Assembly (NCBI GenBank): GCA_018402525.1
Contig: JAGYIR010000011.1
Location: 620,001 to 684,000, forward strand
Source: Crocinitomicaceae bacterium
GTDB lineage: Bacteria; Bacteroidota; Bacteroidia; Flavobacteriales_D; Crocinitomicaceae
DNA length: 64,000 bases
Reading direction: 5' to 3'
Below the pieces are notes generated by a model. It made no database searches and had not been told where the DNA came from. It saw only the letters and a program-made list of their open reading frames with translations. Every line of letters starts with the position of its first letter. The first letter of the stretch is position 1. Position numbers and translations under genes: made by a program. Positions 41,784 through 51,812 of the stretch are shown in pieces.

Positions 41784-43160
41784 TTAAAAATAAAGGGAGG
41801 CAAAAAATACAATCAGTAACACGGCAATTATATTCAGTAAAAATCCGTAGCGTGCCATTTGATTGATTTGAACTTCACCTGATGAAAAGACAATTGCATT
41901 GGGTGGCGTTCCAACGGGTAACATAAAGGCGCAGCTCGCTGCCAATGTCACGGGAACACACAGTTGAATGATGGAATAATCCGATTGCAATGCAAACTGG
42001 GCGATGACAGGAATAAACACTGCTACAAGTGCTGTATTGGACATCAATTCTGTTCCAAAAATAGCCACCGTGACAATCACCAATAAAATTAGAAAGATGC
42101 CAGCGGTCTTGAACTCTAAAAACAAAGATGAGAATTCCGTAATCACACCGTTGACTTCAAACATTTTAGCCAAAGCCAAACCGCCACCGAAAAGGATTAA
42201 AATTCCCCATGGTAAATTGCGGGTATCCTTCCACTCCAACAACATTGTCGACTTCTTTTCGGGAATGATAAACAACAAGGCTGCACCTAATAATGCTGGT
42301 CCAAAATCTTCCAATGGGATTCCCCAATACTTCACAATCAAACTTTTAAACGACCACGCCATGACAACCGCCAAAAACAACAACAAGACTTTTATTTGAG
42401 GGGCTGTCCACTTATTTTTTTCTAATTCAACTATCACTTTTTCATTCCGCTCTTTTCCAAGAAACAGGTAAAAGAATCCGAACAGCGTAAATTGCATCAC
42501 ATAACTAATTGGAATACCAAAGGTCATCCATTCCGCAAAACTAATATGGATATCGTAATTCTGCGCCAAGATAGATTGCATAGAGCCATTCGGTGGTGAA
42601 CCAACAATAGTCGCCATTCCCCCTACACTCGACGCATACGCAATCGACAGCAATAAAAACAGCGAAAACTTCGATTTTCCTTTCTTCTTAGGAATGGCAC
42701 TGATAATCGCCAAAGCCATGGGAAGCATCATTAACGCGGTGGCGGTATTTGAAATCCACATGCTTAAAAATGCGGTACTGAGAATAAACCCTAGTAGCAG
42801 TCGTACTTTTGAATTCCCAACGAACATGATTATTCGCTTTGCAATTTGCTTGTGGACATCATGTTTTTCCAGCGCAAGCGCTAGAATGAATCCACCCAAA
42901 AACAGGTAAATCGTCGTATGTCCATAACTAGCCGCCAGACCTGAATTGTCAATAACTCCTAAAGGAATCCCAAAAATTAGCGGGAACAACGCAGTGACAT
43001 AAATCGGGAGTACATCAAATAACCAAAAGAACACCATCAAACCTCCGAGGGCGATTGAATTCCAAAATGCCGCATCTTTTGCTGGTGCCATCAACACAAT
43101 TGCAAGAAATGCAAATAATCCAAATCCAATGATAAGATGCTTCAACCCTTGTTTTTCCAT
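41784..43160 (-). CDS. DASS/SLC13-family anion:sodium symporter
   Basis: A 458-residue membrane protein with about 11-12 helices. The two SNT motifs that bind Na+ and carboxylate are seen in MWISNTATALMMLPMA and LMSNTALVAVFIPV. The C-terminal signature region is CAFMLPVGTPPNAIVFSSG. Such carriers import di- or tricarboxylates or sulfate; PVGTPPNA fits the dicarboxylate group better, but the substrate is inferred. ATG at 43160, directly behind the terminator of the preceding minus-strand gene. Confidence 0.92.
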   Translation of the reverse strand: MEKQGLKHLIIGFGLFAFLAIVLMAPAKDAAFWNSIALGGLMVFFWLFDVLPIYVTALFPLIFGIPLGVIDNSGLAASYGHTTIYLFLGGFILALALEKHDVHKQIAKRIIMFVGNSKVRLLLGFILSTAFLSMWISNTATALMMLPMALAIISAIPKKKGKSKFSLFLLLSIAYASSVGGMATIVGSPPNGSMQSILAQNYDIHISFAEWMTFGIPISYVMQFTLFGFFYLFLGKERNEKVIVELEKNKWTAPQIKVLLLFLAVVMAWSFKSLIVKYWGIPLEDFGPALLGAALLFIIPEKKSTMLLEWKDTRNLPWGILILFGGGLALAKMFEVNGVITEFSSLFLEFKTAGIFLILLVIVTVAIFGTELMSNTALVAVFIPVIAQFALQSDYSIIQLCVPVTLAASCAFMLPVGTPPNAIVFSSGEVQINQMARYGFLLNIIAVLLIVFFASLYF

Positions 43161-43164
43161 GGCA

Positions 43165-43195
43165 TAAAAAAAGCGCCCGAATGGATCGGACGCTT
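43165..43195 (-). terminator. terminator after the coiled-coil exported protein
   Basis: Minus strand AGCG-T-CCGA (43194-43186) pairs with TCGG-G-CGCT (43180-43172) with one mismatch, followed by seven T. Confidence 0.82.
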
Positions 43196-43226
43196 CTAAA
43201 ATAAGATTTCTAGATGAAACTACATT

Positions 43227-43964
43227 TTAAAGACCGTTTAATTTTGCCTTTAAATCGACTAATCTTTCTTTTTGAGCCTTTAATTTTGTTGCTGTTTCTT
43301 CCAATTCACTTTGATTCTCTTTATTATCCTTCTCTCTATCTTCAATATCATCCGTCATTTTCGATATTTTTTTGTTGTTCTTTTTTATGGATTTTCCCAG
43401 TTTATCTTGAAGCTTTGTTAAGTCTTTCACCTCATCCAGAGCCGCTTTAATTTGCTCATTATAATATTCAGGGATGTATTCATTTAAGAAATTTGACATC
43501 ATTACCTTCAATGCTGCAAACTCAGTTGGATAAGTACTTTCTTCAATAAAAATATCATACCCAAAAGCAGCAAACACTTTCATTGAGGTTTCGCCATTTT
43601 CATCTTTAATAATTTCGGTGTAAAGATCTAGCGCTCTATCGGAAATATTTTTGATTACGACCTGTTCAGCATACAAAACGTCCTTGTTAGTGAGGAATCC
43701 ATTTCCTTTCAGCTTGATGTTACGATCACTTTTCATATAATCCTCCCACTCTTCTCTAAGTAGTTCAGGGCTTGGCTCGACAGAGATTGCCAAGCACGGT
43801 CGTGAAGTTTTTTCATACATCACGGTTTCAACCAGCGGAGTTATATTCTGCCCAAAAGCTAAAGTTGATAGAAAAAAAAGTGCTAAAATTGATTTTCCTT
43901 TAATACTGTTTAAGATAGTTCCACTTACTAATTCACTCAAATTGTTTCCTTCATTTTTCATCAT
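43227..43964 (-). CDS. exported protein with C-terminal coiled coil
   Basis: A 245-residue protein. An internal hydrophobic segment at about 24-38 (ILALFFLSTLAFGQ) ends like a signal peptide, so the true start may be later than ATG 43964. The middle region is mixed alpha/beta with no known motif. The last 75 residues form a Lys/Glu/Asn-rich coiled coil (KLQDKLGKSIKKNNKKISKM ... LKAQKERLVDLKAKLNGL). Not recognised. Single gene with its own terminator. Confidence 0.65.
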   Translation of the reverse strand: MMKNEGNNLSELVSGTILNSIKGKSILALFFLSTLAFGQNITPLVETVMYEKTSRPCLAISVEPSPELLREEWEDYMKSDRNIKLKGNGFLTNKDVLYAEQVVIKNISDRALDLYTEIIKDENGETSMKVFAAFGYDIFIEESTYPTEFAALKVMMSNFLNEYIPEYYNEQIKAALDEVKDLTKLQDKLGKSIKKNNKKISKMTDDIEDREKDNKENQSELEETATKLKAQKERLVDLKAKLNGL

Positions 43965-44086
43965 ATCATAATATAGGCATTATAGACGCACGAAAATCAC
44001 ATTAAACGTTAATTATTGCATTCTTAAGCTTAGAATAAGCCAAATTTGATGATGAGCAGTTTAAATCTTGGTATTTCCATCATAGA

Positions 44087-44116
44087 TAAAAAAAGCGTCC
44101 GAAATGACCGGACGCA
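44087..44116 (-). terminator. terminator after small helical protein gene
   Basis: Perfect 7-bp stem GCGTCCG/CGGACGC (44095-44101, 44109-44115); on the minus strand it is followed by seven T (plus A 44088-44094). Its sequence is close to the terminator at 43165-43195. Confidence 0.88.
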
Positions 44117-44167
44117 TCTAAAATATTTTCTTTATCTAGTAAAGATAGATTTACTGTTTCGCTTGAA

Positions 44168-44422
44168 TTAAAGTTTGTTCACCTTATCGACAAAGTCAAT
44201 TGCCTTTGCTTCGATTTCCGAACGAACACTTTTGAAGTCAGCATTGTTTTTTGCAGCGTTGATTCTCGGAACCATGTTATCGTAAAACGCCACTACCTCA
44301 TCCATCAACTTTGATGCAGCTGGTCCATTTTTATCTCCGGATACAATTACGTAATCGCATTCGTCCATGAGATCGTACACCATTTGCTTTACGTCTTTCT
44401 TTATATTTCTTTTACTTGCCAT
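44168..44422 (-). CDS. small helical conserved protein
   Basis: An 84-residue soluble, mostly helical protein (KKDVKQMVYDLMDECDYVIV ... AIDFVDKVNKL). No motif recognised, but small proteins of this look recur in Bacteroidota. It has a good promoter upstream and a strong terminator, so it is a real single-gene unit. Function unknown. Confidence 0.75.
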   Translation of the reverse strand: MASKRNIKKDVKQMVYDLMDECDYVIVSGDKNGPAASKLMDEVVAFYDNMVPRINAAKNNADFKSVRSEIEAKAIDFVDKVNKL

Positions 44423-44448
44423 GTGTTCTTATTTTTCAATTACAAAGC

Positions 44449-44483
44449 CAAATATACGTTTTTTATTAGTTTGATCATGCAAA
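44449..44483 (-). promoter_or_regulatory. promoter of the small helical protein gene
   Basis: Minus strand TTTG (44483-44480), 23 bases, then TATATTTG (44456-44449). The -7 box is perfect; the spacer is at the long end. Confidence 0.5.
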
Positions 44484-44516
44484 TAAAACTGAATCAGCAC
44501 AGGTAAGTATTGAAAC

Positions 44517-44550
44517 AAAAAAGGTGCAACTCAATGAATTGCACCTTTTT
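44517..44550 (-). terminator. terminator after pnp (bidirectional shape)
   Basis: AAAAAGGTGCAA (44518-44529) and TTGCACCTTTTT (44539-44550) form a perfect 12-bp stem that gives a T-run on either strand. It lies 16 bases past the pnp stop. Confidence 0.9.
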
Positions 44551-44565
44551 GAAATCTAGTGTGAA

Positions 44566-46704
44566 TTAATTTGAACTTTCAGTCGTTTCCGGTTTTGGCA
44601 ACAACACTTTTCTTGAAAGCTTAAATTTCTTCGTTTTTGGATCTTTTCCAATCACTTTAAATTTAACGATATCACCTTCTTTACACACATCTTCCATTTT
44701 TGTTAAACGTTCGTGTGCAAATTCAGAAATGTGGATCAATCCATCTGTACCAGGTAAAATCTCAACGAACACTCCGTATGCTTGAAGCGACTTGATTTTT
44801 CCTTCGTACTCAGCACCTTCTTCCACTACTGGAGGGAAAGCGATTTGTTTAATCATTTTAACCGCATTGGCCATATCGTCTGCATTGTTAGACATGATTT
44901 GAACTTTACCCTCACCAGTTGGCAATTCTTCAATTGTAATGTTCGTATTCGTGTCTTTTTGCATTTGCTGAATAATCTTTCCACCAGGTCCGATAATTGC
45001 ACCAATCATATCGTTTGGCACATTGAATGCTTCGATACGTGGAGTTTGTGGTTTCAATTCTTTGTTTGGTGCAGGAAGTGTTTCCAACATCTTATCCAAG
45101 ATATGTAAACGTCCTTCTCTCGCTTGGTTCAAAGCTTGAATCAATACGTCGTATGGTAAACCATCAACCTTGATGTCCATTTGACAAGCAGTAATTCCAG
45201 CTGCTGTTCCTGTAATTTTGAAGTCCATATCTCCTAGGTGATCTTCATCTCCAAGAATGTCAGACAATACAGCAAATTTACCACCGTCAGCAACTAATCC
45301 CATTGCAATTCCTGAAACTGGTGCTTTGATTTGAATACCACCGTCCATCAATGCTAATGTTCCTGAACATACAGTCGCCATAGATGAAGAACCGTTAGAT
45401 TCTAAAATCTCAGAAACCAATCGAATTGTGTACGAATTGTCGTCTGGAAGAACCGGTTTCAACGCTCTTAGCGCCAAATTTCCGTGTCCAATCTCACGAC
45501 GAGATGTTCCTCTTAACATACGTGCTTCTCCTGTAGAGAATGGCGGGAAGTTATAGTGCAACATGAATTTTTCAGTACCATGGAAGGTAACATCGTCTAT
45601 CATTTGCTCGTCCATTTTACCACCAAGTGTCAATGACATCAACGCTTGTGTTTCACCACGAGTAAATACTGCCGATCCGTGAGCTGTTGGTAGGTAATCA
45701 ACTTCCGACCAAATTGGACGAACTTCGTCAAACTTACGTCCATCCAAACGAATTCCTTCGTTCAACATCACGTCACGTACTGCTTTTTTCATCGTTTCTT
45801 TGAAGTACACAGAAATGAATTTTCCAATTTCCGCTAACTCTTCTTCTGAATACGATGCTTTCAATTCTTCTTTTATCTCACCAAAAAGTTCTGCTCTCTT
45901 TTCTTTTGAAGCATTACCTTGACGTGCAACTGCTTTACATTTTTCGTAAGCAAATTCAAACACTTTCGCACGTACATCTTCGTTGTGATCTTCGTGATTG
46001 TATTCTCTTTTTGTAGAAGACTTCGGTACTTCAGCAGCTAAATCTAACTGGAACTGACATTGTTCCTTGATAGATTCGTGCGCTACTTTTATAATTTCAA
46101 CCATGTCAGCTTCGGCGATCTGTTGCATCTCACCTTCCACCATCACGATGTTTTCTTTTGTTCCTGCAATGATACAATCGATGTCCGATTGTTTCATTTC
46201 TTCCAGTGTTGGATTGATGATGAATTGACCGTCAACACGACCAACACGTACTTCCGACATTGGACCATTGAATGGAATGTCTGATACTGCGATTGCTGCC
46301 GATGCTGCAAAACCAACTAATGCATCTGGACTATTTACTCCATCATACGCAATTAATTGCATCATCAACTGTACTTCCGCATGGTAATCATCTGGAAATA
46401 ATGGACGAAGTGCTCTATCAACAATACGCATCACCAAGATTTCTCTTTCCGATGGTCTCGCTTCTCTTCTGAAAAATCCTCCTGGGATTCTTCCGTCTGC
46501 AGCAAATTTCTCTTTGTAATCTACTGTTAATGGAAGAAAATCTACTCCTTCCTTTGCTTCTTTAGCCGCCACCACGGTAGCTAAAATCATTGTGTCGCCC
46601 ATTCGTAACACTACCGCGCCGTCAGCTTGTTTCGCCAACTTCCCTGTCTCAATTGAGATCTCTTTTCCGCCTGTAATGATGGACTTTTTTGTTCCTATAT
46701 TCAT
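44566..46704 (-). CDS. pnp: polyribonucleotide nucleotidyltransferase (PNPase)
   Basis: A 712-residue phosphorolytic 3'-5' exoribonuclease used in mRNA decay. Order: RNase PH domain 1 (about 1-215), helical linker, RNase PH domain 2 (about 315-535, with [26 protein letters not shown] and the active-site [15 protein letters not shown]), KH domain (about 555-615, [15 protein letters not shown]) and S1 domain (about 625-700, [19 protein letters not shown]). Full length. rpsO lies upstream in the same direction, the classical order, but here a 212-bp gap with a terminator separates them. Confidence 0.97.
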   Translation of the reverse strand: MNIGTKKSIITGGKEISIETGKLAKQADGAVVLRMGDTMILATVVAAKEAKEGVDFLPLTVDYKEKFAADGRIPGGFFRREARPSEREILVMRIVDRALRPLFPDDYHAEVQLMMQLIAYDGVNSPDALVGFAASAAIAVSDIPFNGPMSEVRVGRVDGQFIINPTLEEMKQSDIDCIIAGTKENIVMVEGEMQQIAEADMVEIIKVAHESIKEQCQFQLDLAAEVPKSSTKREYNHEDHNEDVRAKVFEFAYEKCKAVARQGNASKEKRAELFGEIKEELKASYSEEELAEIGKFISVYFKETMKKAVRDVMLNEGIRLDGRKFDEVRPIWSEVDYLPTAHGSAVFTRGETQALMSLTLGGKMDEQMIDDVTFHGTEKFMLHYNFPPFSTGEARMLRGTSRREIGHGNLALRALKPVLPDDNSYTIRLVSEILESNGSSSMATVCSGTLALMDGGIQIKAPVSGIAMGLVADGGKFAVLSDILGDEDHLGDMDFKITGTAAGITACQMDIKVDGLPYDVLIQALNQAREGRLHILDKMLETLPAPNKELKPQTPRIEAFNVPNDMIGAIIGPGGKIIQQMQKDTNTNITIEELPTGEGKVQIMSNNADDMANAVKMIKQIAFPPVVEEGAEYEGKIKSLQAYGVFVEILPGTDGLIHISEFAHERLTKMEDVCKEGDIVKFKVIGKDPKTKKFKLSRKVLLPKPETTESSN

Positions 46705-46789
46705 ATTTAATTATTTACACATTTATTCGTCCCTTGCCTTCTTTCCTTCATAAGCAGCGCTTGCTCTTGCTCAGTCTACGTGACAAAAA

Positions 46790-46834
46790 ACTTATACTAT
46801 CGATGACTGAGCGCAGTCGAAGACAACGATAAGT
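46790..46834. repeat. REP-like palindrome between rpsO and pnp
   Basis: GACTG-AGCG-CAGTC (46805-46818) is nested in ACTTAT (46790-46795)/ATAAGT (46829-46834). The core, GACTGAGCGCAGTCGAAG, is of a type that I have often seen repeated between genes in Bacteroidota. Confidence 0.5.
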
Positions 46835-46846
46835 ATTTCGTTTTTC

Positions 46847-46881
46847 AAAAAAAAAGGACAGCCGACCAACGTCGAATGTCC
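46847..46881 (-). terminator. terminator after rpsO
   Basis: On the minus strand GGACA (46881-46877) pairs with TGTCC (46860-46856), inner CGAC/GTCG adds a second stem, and nine T follow. Confidence 0.85.
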
Positions 46882-46916
46882 CCCCTTCAATAAAATTATC
46901 TTGCTAAGTCTAGTTC

Positions 46917-47186
46917 TTAACGACGTAAGCCTAGTTCCTTAACAATTGCACGATATCTTTCAATATCCTTTCCTTTCAAGTAATCCAATAAGCTTCTACG
47001 CTTACCTACTAAAAGTTGAAGTGCTCTTTGAGTTCCGTAATCTTTACGATTCTTCTTCAAGTGCTCTGTCAAATGAGAAATTCTAAATGTAAACAACGCG
47101 ATTTGACCTTCCGCCGAACCTGTGTTTGCCTCAGCACCACCGTGCTTTTTGAAAATCTCTTTTTTAATCTCTGAATCAATATACAT
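46917..47186 (-). CDS. rpsO: 30S ribosomal protein S15
   Basis: An 89-residue primary 16S rRNA-binding protein of the small subunit platform. The family core is FRISHLTEHLKKNRKDYGTQRALQLLVGKRRSLLDYLKGKD (about 29-70). Full length. A TTG-N18-TATCTTTG promoter lies 60 bases before the ATG. Terminator follows. Confidence 0.98.
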   Translation of the reverse strand: MYIDSEIKKEIFKKHGGAEANTGSAEGQIALFTFRISHLTEHLKKNRKDYGTQRALQLLVGKRRSLLDYLKGKDIERYRAIVKELGLRR

Positions 47187-47247
47187 TCCAATATTATTTA
47201 AATAATTTTTATGTAGTTGTCCCGATACCTTTCGGAATTCAACGGTG

Positions 47248-47276
47248 CAAAGATAGGAAAGTTATTTGAATGGCAA
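47248..47276 (-). promoter_or_regulatory. promoter of rpsO
   Basis: Minus strand TTG (47276-47274), 18 bases, then TATCTTTG (47255-47248). The leader is about 55 nt, long enough for S15 autoregulation, though no specific fold was worked out. Confidence 0.6.
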
Positions 47277-47324
47277 TAATGATGTGCGAAAATTAATTAC
47301 TTCGGGGGTTGGAGTAACTAGTCT

Positions 47325-48173
47325 CTAACTCCTAAACAATTTCAACGACAATGCCAGTGTCTCTCTCAGGTGTGGACGTTCAACAATATAGTCCAAGAAA
47401 CCATGTTCAAGAACAAATTCTGAAGTCTGAAAACCATCTGGTAAATCGCGACCGATTGTTTCTTTAACGACACGAGGTCCCGCAAAAGCAATCAATGCAT
47501 CTGGTTCAGCGATATTGATATCTCCCAACATTGCGAAAGAAGCCGTAACACCACCTGTCGTCGGATCAGTTAAAAATGAAATGTATGGTAATTTTGCTTC
47601 GGATAATTGTCCCAATTTCCCTGAAACCTTCGCCATTTGCATCAACGAGAATCCTGCTTCCATCATACGTGCACCACCTGACTTAGAAATAATCATAAAT
47701 GGACATTTTACCTTGATCGCTTGGTCAATTGCACGCGCAATTTTTTCTCCCATTACAGAACCCATAGATCCTCCAATGAATGAGAAGTCCATCGCTGCGA
47801 TGATAAAATCTTGCCCATCTACCTTTCCTTGCGCTGTGCGAATTGCATCTTTTAGTCCTGTCGCTGCTTGTGTCGCTTTTAAACGATCGACATATTTTTT
47901 TGTGTCCTCAAATTTTAACGGATCGCCTGAAGTTAACTTCGCATCTAATTCTTTGTACTTTCCATCGTCAAAAATGAGTTGAAAATATTCTTCTGAACCA
48001 ATTCTTTCGTGGTGATTACAACGATCGCACACATAGGCATTTTTCAAAAGATCATCTGCCGAGAAAATGGTCTTACAGTTCGAACATTTTTGCCACAAAC
48101 CTTCTGGAGTTTCTTTCTTCTCCTTAGTCGACGTGGTAATTCCCTCTTTACTTCTTTTAAACCAACTACTCAT
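47325..48173 (-). CDS. accD: acetyl-CoA carboxylase carboxyltransferase subunit beta
   Basis: A 282-residue subunit of the carboxyltransferase that makes malonyl-CoA for fatty acid synthesis. The N-terminal zinc ribbon is CSNC...CDRC (about 30-55). The crotonase-like core has [21 protein letters not shown] and the [18 protein letters not shown] oxyanion region. accA is not in the window. It lies 13 bases after fbaA in the same direction, so the two are probably cotranscribed. Confidence 0.97.
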   Translation of the reverse strand: MSSWFKRSKEGITTSTKEKKETPEGLWQKCSNCKTIFSADDLLKNAYVCDRCNHHERIGSEEYFQLIFDDGKYKELDAKLTSGDPLKFEDTKKYVDRLKATQAATGLKDAIRTAQGKVDGQDFIIAAMDFSFIGGSMGSVMGEKIARAIDQAIKVKCPFMIISKSGGARMMEAGFSLMQMAKVSGKLGQLSEAKLPYISFLTDPTTGGVTASFAMLGDINIAEPDALIAFAGPRVVKETIGRDLPDGFQTSEFVLEHGFLDYIVERPHLRETLALSLKLFRS

Positions 48174-48186
48174 ATCCTCTCTAATT

Positions 48187-49260
48187 TTATTCTGCTAATG
48201 TATTTACATTATTCAAATCTTGAAACGATTGCTCCAATCGTTTAATAAATGTCATTTCACCTTCACGCAACCACTTTCTTGGGTCGTAATACTTCTTATT
48301 CGGCAAATCTTCGCCCTCTGGATTACCAATTTGCGTTTTCAAGTATTCCATTTTCGATGCGATGTAATTCCGTGCACCTTCCGTAAATGCAAATTGCAAA
48401 TCAGTATCGATGTTCATCTTTATAACACCATAACCAATTGCTTCTCTGATTTCTTCCACTGAAGAACCTGATCCACCGTGGAATACAAAATCAACTGGAT
48501 TGTGTCCCGTTTTGAACTTCTCTTGAATGTAATTCTGCGAGTTCAATAAGATTTTCGGTGTCAACTGGACATTTCCTGGTTTGTAAACCCCATGAACGTT
48601 ACCAAATGCAGCTGCAACGGTAAAACGTGGACTGACTTTCATCAATTCCTCATACGCGTATGCCACTTCTTCTGGTTGCGTGTACAATTTAGAAGAGTCT
48701 ACATCGCTGTTGTCTACACCATCTTCTTCACCACCTGTAATTCCAAGTTCGATTTCCAAGGTCATTCCCATTTTGCTCATGCGCTCAAGGTATGTTTTGC
48801 AAATCGCAATATTTTCTTCCAATGATTCCTCCGACAAGTCGATCATGTGTGAACTGAACAATGGTTTTCCTGTTTCTGCATAGAACTTTTCGCTAGCATC
48901 AAGCAATCCATCGATCCATGGCAACAAGTTTTTTGCTGCATGGTCTGTGTGCAGAATCACCGTTGCTCCGTACAACTCCGCTAATGCGTGAATATGTCTA
49001 GCACCTGATACTGCTCCTAGAATACTCGCTTGGAAATTATCATCGATGAGTCCCTTTCCTGCGTAAAACTGCGCTCCTCCGTTGGAGAACTGAATAATAA
49101 CAGGCGAATTCATCATGGAAGCTGTTTCCATTACCGCGTTGACAGTGCTTGTTGTCGTGACGTTCACTGCAGGAAGTGCAAACCCCTTCTGCTTTGCATA
49201 TGCGAAAATCTTTTGAACTTCATCGCCCGTAGCAACTCCAGATTTTATTCCGTGACCCAT
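48187..49260 (-). CDS. fbaA: class II fructose-bisphosphate aldolase
   Basis: A 357-residue zinc aldolase that splits fructose 1,6-bisphosphate in glycolysis. The zinc/catalytic motif is [19 protein letters not shown] (about 104-122), the second signature is [17 protein letters not shown], zinc His is in [10 protein letters not shown] and VFHGGSGSS, and the phosphate loop is [12 protein letters not shown]. Length fits the class IIA type. A TACATTTG -7 element (49293-49286) lies upstream. Confidence 0.97.
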   Translation of the reverse strand: MGHGIKSGVATGDEVQKIFAYAKQKGFALPAVNVTTTSTVNAVMETASMMNSPVIIQFSNGGAQFYAGKGLIDDNFQASILGAVSGARHIHALAELYGATVILHTDHAAKNLLPWIDGLLDASEKFYAETGKPLFSSHMIDLSEESLEENIAICKTYLERMSKMGMTLEIELGITGGEEDGVDNSDVDSSKLYTQPEEVAYAYEELMKVSPRFTVAAAFGNVHGVYKPGNVQLTPKILLNSQNYIQEKFKTGHNPVDFVFHGGSGSSVEEIREAIGYGVIKMNIDTDLQFAFTEGARNYIASKMEYLKTQIGNPEGEDLPNKKYYDPRKWLREGEMTFIKRLEQSFQDLNNVNTLAE

Positions 49261-49456
49261 GTTTTGTTATTTTACTTAAACCTCGCAAATGTAATAAATT
49301 TAAATTTTCTCTGATAAATATACTTTCTCCTTTTTTTGTGAATTCTTTTCTGAACAATGATTACTTTTTCACAGGTATAATCTCTATTTTTGTGTAAGAG
49401 CAGATTAAGAAGGTTTTTCTTTCCTTCACCACAAAAAAACGCAACAACACCATTAA

Positions 49457-51748
49457 ATGAGCTATCTTGATGAATTAAACGAGCGTCAAATTTTGGCAGT
49501 AAAAAATATTCACGGTCCAACCATGGTGATTGCTGGTGCTGGATCGGGAAAAACACGTGTACTTACTTTTCGAATTGCTCACATGATGCACGAGGGAATT
49601 GATCCATTCAACATCATGGCCTTAACGTTTACGAATAAGGCTGCCAAGGAGATGACGGAGCGAATTGCGGAAATCGTTGGAAATGGCGAAGCGCGTAACA
49701 TCACCATGGGAACGTTTCACTCGGTTTTTTCACGTATTCTGCGTTACAATGCTGATCGTTTAGGTTATCCGACCAACTTCACCATTTACGATACGCAAGA
49801 TTCCAAAAGCTTACTAAAGGACATTATCAAAGGATTTAGCTTGGATGAAAAGGCATATAAACCAAGCAATGTTTTTGGTCGAATATCGTCTGCTAAGAAT
49901 AATCTAATTTCGCCAGAGGCATACGAACAAAATCCTGATATCCAGCAGGAAGACAAAATGGCAAAACGTCCTGAATTGGCACGCATTTATAAAACATATG
50001 CCAGTCGCTGTTTCAATGCTGGCGCGATGGATTTTGATGATTTGTTATACCAAACAAATATCCTACTCCGTGATTTTCCTGACGTGTTGAATTATTACCA
50101 GCAAAAATTCAAATACATCTTAGTAGACGAGTACCAGGATACAAATTATGCGCAGTACTTGATTGTCAAAAAATTGGCGGCCGTTTACGAAAACATCTGT
50201 GTTGTTGGCGATGATGCTCAGAGTATCTATTCCTTCCGCGGAGCCAATATTCAGAATATATTGAACTTCAAAAAAGATTACCCTGATTTTAAATTATTCA
50301 AACTCGAGCAAAATTACCGAAGCACCAAAAACATTGTTGAGGCGGCAAACGGAGTGATCGCCCGCAACAAGGATCAAATCAAAAAAACGGTTTGGACAGA
50401 TAACCAAGAAGGACAGAAAATTAGCGTAATTCGCACACTTACGGATAATGAAGAAGGAAAAACGATTACCAATAAAATCTACGATAAATCACGTGCCGAA
50501 GGGTTGAATTACAGTGATTTCGTGATTCTTTACCGCACCAATCGCCAATCGAGATCCTTTGAGGAATCGCTACGAAAACTCAATGTCCCGTATAAGATTT
50601 ACGGCGGATTGTCATTTTACCAACGTAAAGAGATCAAGGATTTACTCGCCTATTTTCGTTTAACGGCCAATCACAACGATGAAGAAGCTTTGAAACGTGT
50701 GATTAACTATCCGAAGCGAGGAATTGGAAAAACGACGATCGAAAACATCATCATTGCTGCCAATCAGTACAATGTCAGTCCTTGGGATATCATTTCCAAT
50801 TTCAATAGTTTTCCTGTCGCGATTAATGCTTCTGCTAAGAGCAAAATCTCGGATTTCGTTACGATGATTAAAAGTTTTAAGGCGCAGTTGGAATCGATGG
50901 ACGCCTATTCACTCGGACAAGAAATCGCAAAATCGTCGGGAATTTTAAAGGAACTCCATACCGACAAGGACAAAGGTCCAGAAGAAATTGAACGGTATCA
51001 GAACATCGAAGAGTTACTTTCGGGAATTAAATCATTTGTCGACAATCAACCTGAAGATGCTTCTAAGTCGCTTTCGGAGTTTATGTTGGATGTCGCCTTG
51101 CTCACCGATGCCGATGATGACAAGGGAGATGATAAAAATCACGTCACGTTAATGACCATCCACTCAAGCAAAGGACTGGAATTTCCGCATGTCTATTTGG
51201 TAGGATTGGAAGAAAACCTATTTCCTTCACAAATGGCACTAAACACCCGTTCAGAATTAGAAGAAGAACGGCGTTTATTCTACGTCGCTATAACCCGAGC
51301 TAAAGAAACATGTACGCTTTCGTATGCAACATCGCGCTTTCAATGGGGGAATTTGATTTCTTCCGAGGCGAGTCGTTTTATTTCTGAAATTAACGAGAAT
51401 TTTGTCACGCATGAAAGTCCAGAACGTGGTGGACAGGGAAGATCTTTGTCGGGCAGAGCAGCATCGTACGAACAACCGTTTACAGGAGGACTCAACAGAT
51501 CTTTTACTTCTCGCTCATTGACGCCCATCAACAAAGCGATAAGCACCTCATCTTCCAAAACGACAAACATGGCTGATGTCCATTTAAAGGTTGGCTACAA
51601 TGTCGAGCACGACCGTTTTGGAAAAGGCAAAATAACACAGCTTACCGGAGACGGTGGTGACAAGAAAGCAACAATTTTCTTCCCTCATCATGGATCAAAA
51701 ACAGTCTTGTTGAGATTTGCGAACCTGAAGGTGCTAGAATCGGAGTAG
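49457..51748 (+). CDS. pcrA: UvrD/PcrA-type superfamily 1 DNA helicase
   Basis: A 763-residue 3'-5' helicase of nucleotide-excision and mismatch repair. Motifs: Q motif LNERQILAV, Walker A AGAGSGKT (26-33), Ia TFTNKAAKEM, II VDEYQDTNYAQY, III VVGDDAQSIYSFRGA, IV LEQNYRS, V TLMTIHSSKGLEF, VI RRLFYVAITRAKE. The C-terminal 65 residues form the PcrA-type Tudor-like RNAP-binding tail (GYNVEHDRFGKGKITQL...). ATG at 49457. Confidence 0.95.
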   Translation: MSYLDELNERQILAVKNIHGPTMVIAGAGSGKTRVLTFRIAHMMHEGIDPFNIMALTFTNKAAKEMTERIAEIVGNGEARNITMGTFHSVFSRILRYNADRLGYPTNFTIYDTQDSKSLLKDIIKGFSLDEKAYKPSNVFGRISSAKNNLISPEAYEQNPDIQQEDKMAKRPELARIYKTYASRCFNAGAMDFDDLLYQTNILLRDFPDVLNYYQQKFKYILVDEYQDTNYAQYLIVKKLAAVYENICVVGDDAQSIYSFRGANIQNILNFKKDYPDFKLFKLEQNYRSTKNIVEAANGVIARNKDQIKKTVWTDNQEGQKISVIRTLTDNEEGKTITNKIYDKSRAEGLNYSDFVILYRTNRQSRSFEESLRKLNVPYKIYGGLSFYQRKEIKDLLAYFRLTANHNDEEALKRVINYPKRGIGKTTIENIIIAANQYNVSPWDIISNFNSFPVAINASAKSKISDFVTMIKSFKAQLESMDAYSLGQEIAKSSGILKELHTDKDKGPEEIERYQNIEELLSGIKSFVDNQPEDASKSLSEFMLDVALLTDADDDKGDDKNHVTLMTIHSSKGLEFPHVYLVGLEENLFPSQMALNTRSELEEERRLFYVAITRAKETCTLSYATSRFQWGNLISSEASRFISEINENFVTHESPERGGQGRSLSGRAASYEQPFTGGLNRSFTSRSLTPINKAISTSSSKTTNMADVHLKVGYNVEHDRFGKGKITQLTGDGGDKKATIFFPHHGSKTVLLRFANLKVLESE

Positions 51749-51812
51749 AATTAGAAAATAGAAACTAGTGACTAGTTTTTCGTAACTAGTTTATGAATAC
51801 TAGTCACCAACT

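Noticed and set aside
42004-42399. Plus-strand 131-residue frame in the DASS transporter gene
   Set aside because: Low-complexity antisense of transmembrane codons; the transporter on the minus strand has full family motifs.
46917-47320. S15-binding pseudoknot in the rpsO leader
   Set aside because: The leader is long enough but I could not work out a convincing fold by eye.
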